Assembly: GCF_000721935.1 (NCBI RefSeq)
Contig: NZ_KL585410.1
Coordinates: 13,307-28,020, forward strand
DNA length: 14,714 nt
Source of the DNA: Streptomyces sp. NRRL WC-3549
Lineage (GTDB): Bacteria > Actinomycetota > Actinomycetes > Streptomycetales > Streptomycetaceae
Reading direction: 5' to 3'
Part shown: piece after piece, positions 13,668 to 14,714 of the stretch
How positions within the stretch are numbered: position 1 is the stretch's first letter
How the letters are laid out: each line of letters opens with the position of its first letter
Made by a program: the position numbers and the translations under genes
The notes under the pieces: model-generated
What the model saw: only the letters and a program-made list of their open reading frames with translations
What the model was told of the DNA's origin: nothing
Database searches by the model: none

Positions 13668-14714
13668 GCCTCCTTGGCCAGACCGCTGTTCCGGCGGCCG
13701 TACGCGGCGTAGATGACGACCCCGATCACCATCCAGGCGCCGAACCGCAGCCAGGTCTCGGCCGGCAGGTTGAGCATGAGCCAGACCGAGGCCGCCACCG
13801 AGAGGACCGGGAGCACCGGCACCCACGGGGTACGGAAGGCCCGGGGCAGGTCGGGGCGGGTACGGCGCAGGACGATGACGCCCAGGGCGACGACGACGAA
13901 CGCGAAGAGCGTGCCGATGTTCACCAGGGTCGCCAGTTCGTTGATGCTCGTGACCCCCGCGACGATCGCGATGACCACGCCGAGCAGGATCGTCGGGCGG
14001 TACGGGGTGCCGAAGCGCGGGTGGGTCTTGGAGAAGAACCGCGGGAGCAGCCCGTCGCGGCTCATCGCGAAGAAGACCCGGGTCTGGCCGAGCAGCAGGA
14101 TCAGGCAGACCGTGGTGAGCCCTACGGCGGCGCCGAAGCTGATGACGCCCGCGTAGAAGGGGTGCCCGATGGCCTTGAACGCGTCGGCGAGCGGGGCGGT
14201 GACGGAGAGTTCGGTGTAGTGCTGCATGCCGGTGACCACCAGGGACACCGCGACGTAGAGCACGGTGCAGATGAAGAGCGAGGCGAGGATGCCGCGCGGC
14301 ATGTCGCGCTGCGGGACCTTCGTCTCCTCGGCCGCGGTGGCCACGACGTCGAAGCCGATGAAGGCGAAGAAGACGATGGACGCGGCGGTGAAGATGCCCA
14401 TGAGGCCGAAGTTGGTCGGGGCGTAGCCGAACATCAGCTGGACCAGCGGCGCGTCCCAGCCGCCGCCGGAGGGCTGGGGTTCGGCGGGGGGGACGAAGGG
14501 CTTGTAGTTGGCCGCCTTGACGAAGAACAGGCCGGCGACGATCACGATCCCGACGACGGCCAGCTTGACGACGACCACGACCGTGGTGACCCGGGCGGAG
14601 AGCTTCATGCCGAGCACCAGGATGACCGTCAGGACGAGGACCAGCGCGAACGCGAGGACGTCGAAGCCGAAACCGGCTGCGGCGTCGGGTCCGGACAGCA
14701 CCGCGGGCATCGAC
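13655..14714 (-). CDS. APC-superfamily amino acid permease, C-terminal part (runs off the window)
   Basis: About 352 residues of a polytopic membrane protein whose N-terminal part lies beyond the right edge; family members are usually about 480-500 residues. Repeated hydrophobic spans cover most of the visible part, starting with VLAFALVLVLTVILVLGM, TVVVVVKLAVVGIVIVAG and FGLMGIFTAASIVFFAFIGF. The APC signature follows as GFDVVATAAEETKVPQRDMPRGI, and later FFAMSRDGLLPRFFSKTHPRFGTPYRP is typical of the cationic amino acid transporter-like branch. The basic tail LAKEARRR should be cytoplasmic. It imports or exchanges amino acids at the cytoplasmic membrane; substrate unknown. It converges on the NYN gene with a shared terminator and has no visible link to the glycan block. 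Confidence 0.88.
   Translation of the reverse strand, partial: SMPAVLSGPDAAAGFGFDVLAFALVLVLTVILVLGMKLSARVTTVVVVVKLAVVGIVIVAGLFFVKAANYKPFVPPAEPQPSGGGWDAPLVQLMFGYAPTNFGLMGIFTAASIVFFAFIGFDVVATAAEETKVPQRDMPRGILASLFICTVLYVAVSLVVTGMQHYTELSVTAPLADAFKAIGHPFYAGVISFGAAVGLTTVCLILLLGQTRVFFAMSRDGLLPRFFSKTHPRFGTPYRPTILLGVVIAIVAGVTSINELATLVNIGTLFAFVVVALGVIVLRRTRPDLPRAFRTPWVPVLPVLSVAASVWLMLNLPAETWLRFGAWMVIGVVIYAAYGRRNSGLAKEARRR

Noticed and set aside
1..14714. Mobile elements, CRISPR arrays, tRNA or rRNA genes, phage genes
   Set aside because: No transposase or integrase motif, no regular direct repeats and no tRNA-like cloverleaf were found on reading both strands.

Overview
The window looks like chromosomal DNA from a Streptomyces or a close actinomycete relative. 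It is very GC-rich throughout, uses GTG as well as ATG starts, has short or overlapping gene junctions, and encodes protein families common in that group. There is no tRNA, rRNA, CRISPR array, transposase or plasmid function in it. All functional calls come from reading motifs by eye; no database search was run.

Layout. A secreted endonuclease/exonuclease/phosphatase-fold protein (109-1077, +) meets, tail to tail, a five-gene block on the minus strand. In transcription order that block encodes: a Stealth-family sugar-phosphate transferase (8490-10256); a protein of unknown function built from a duplicated beta-rich domain (7549-8493); a fusion of a GT4 glycosyltransferase with a second Stealth transferase (4667-7540); a PIG-L-type N-deacetylase carrying a seven-bladed propeller (2610-4610); and an SGNH/GDSL esterase with Ig-like domains (1161-2549). 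Just upstream on the same strand, after a 292-base gap, lies a stand-alone propeller protein (10549-11667) that matches the propeller of the deacetylase blade by blade. A 458-base intergenic region with a candidate -10 box and two perfect palindromes separates this block from the right flank. The right flank holds a membrane-anchored LytR-CpsA-Psr (LCP) protein (12126-13223, +), a small NYN/PIN-like protein (13244-13639, +) and the C-terminal part of an APC-family amino acid permease (13655 to the window edge, -).

How the genes may work together (inference). Stealth proteins join sugars through phosphodiester bonds. Two of them, one fused to a retaining GT4 transferase, suggest a repeating polymer with both glycosidic and phosphodiester links. 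The deacetylase and esterase could trim N- and O-acetyl groups, and the shared propeller could hold the glycan. None of the five operon products, nor the stand-alone propeller, has a visible signal peptide, so tailoring may be cytoplasmic. No exporter or flippase lies in the window. The LCP protein next door belongs to the family that attaches anionic glycopolymers to peptidoglycan, but LCP genes are also common housekeeping genes, so a functional link is unproven.

The right flank uses G/C-ending codons more strictly than the Stealth block (judged by eye), which suggests an accessory locus next to a core segment.
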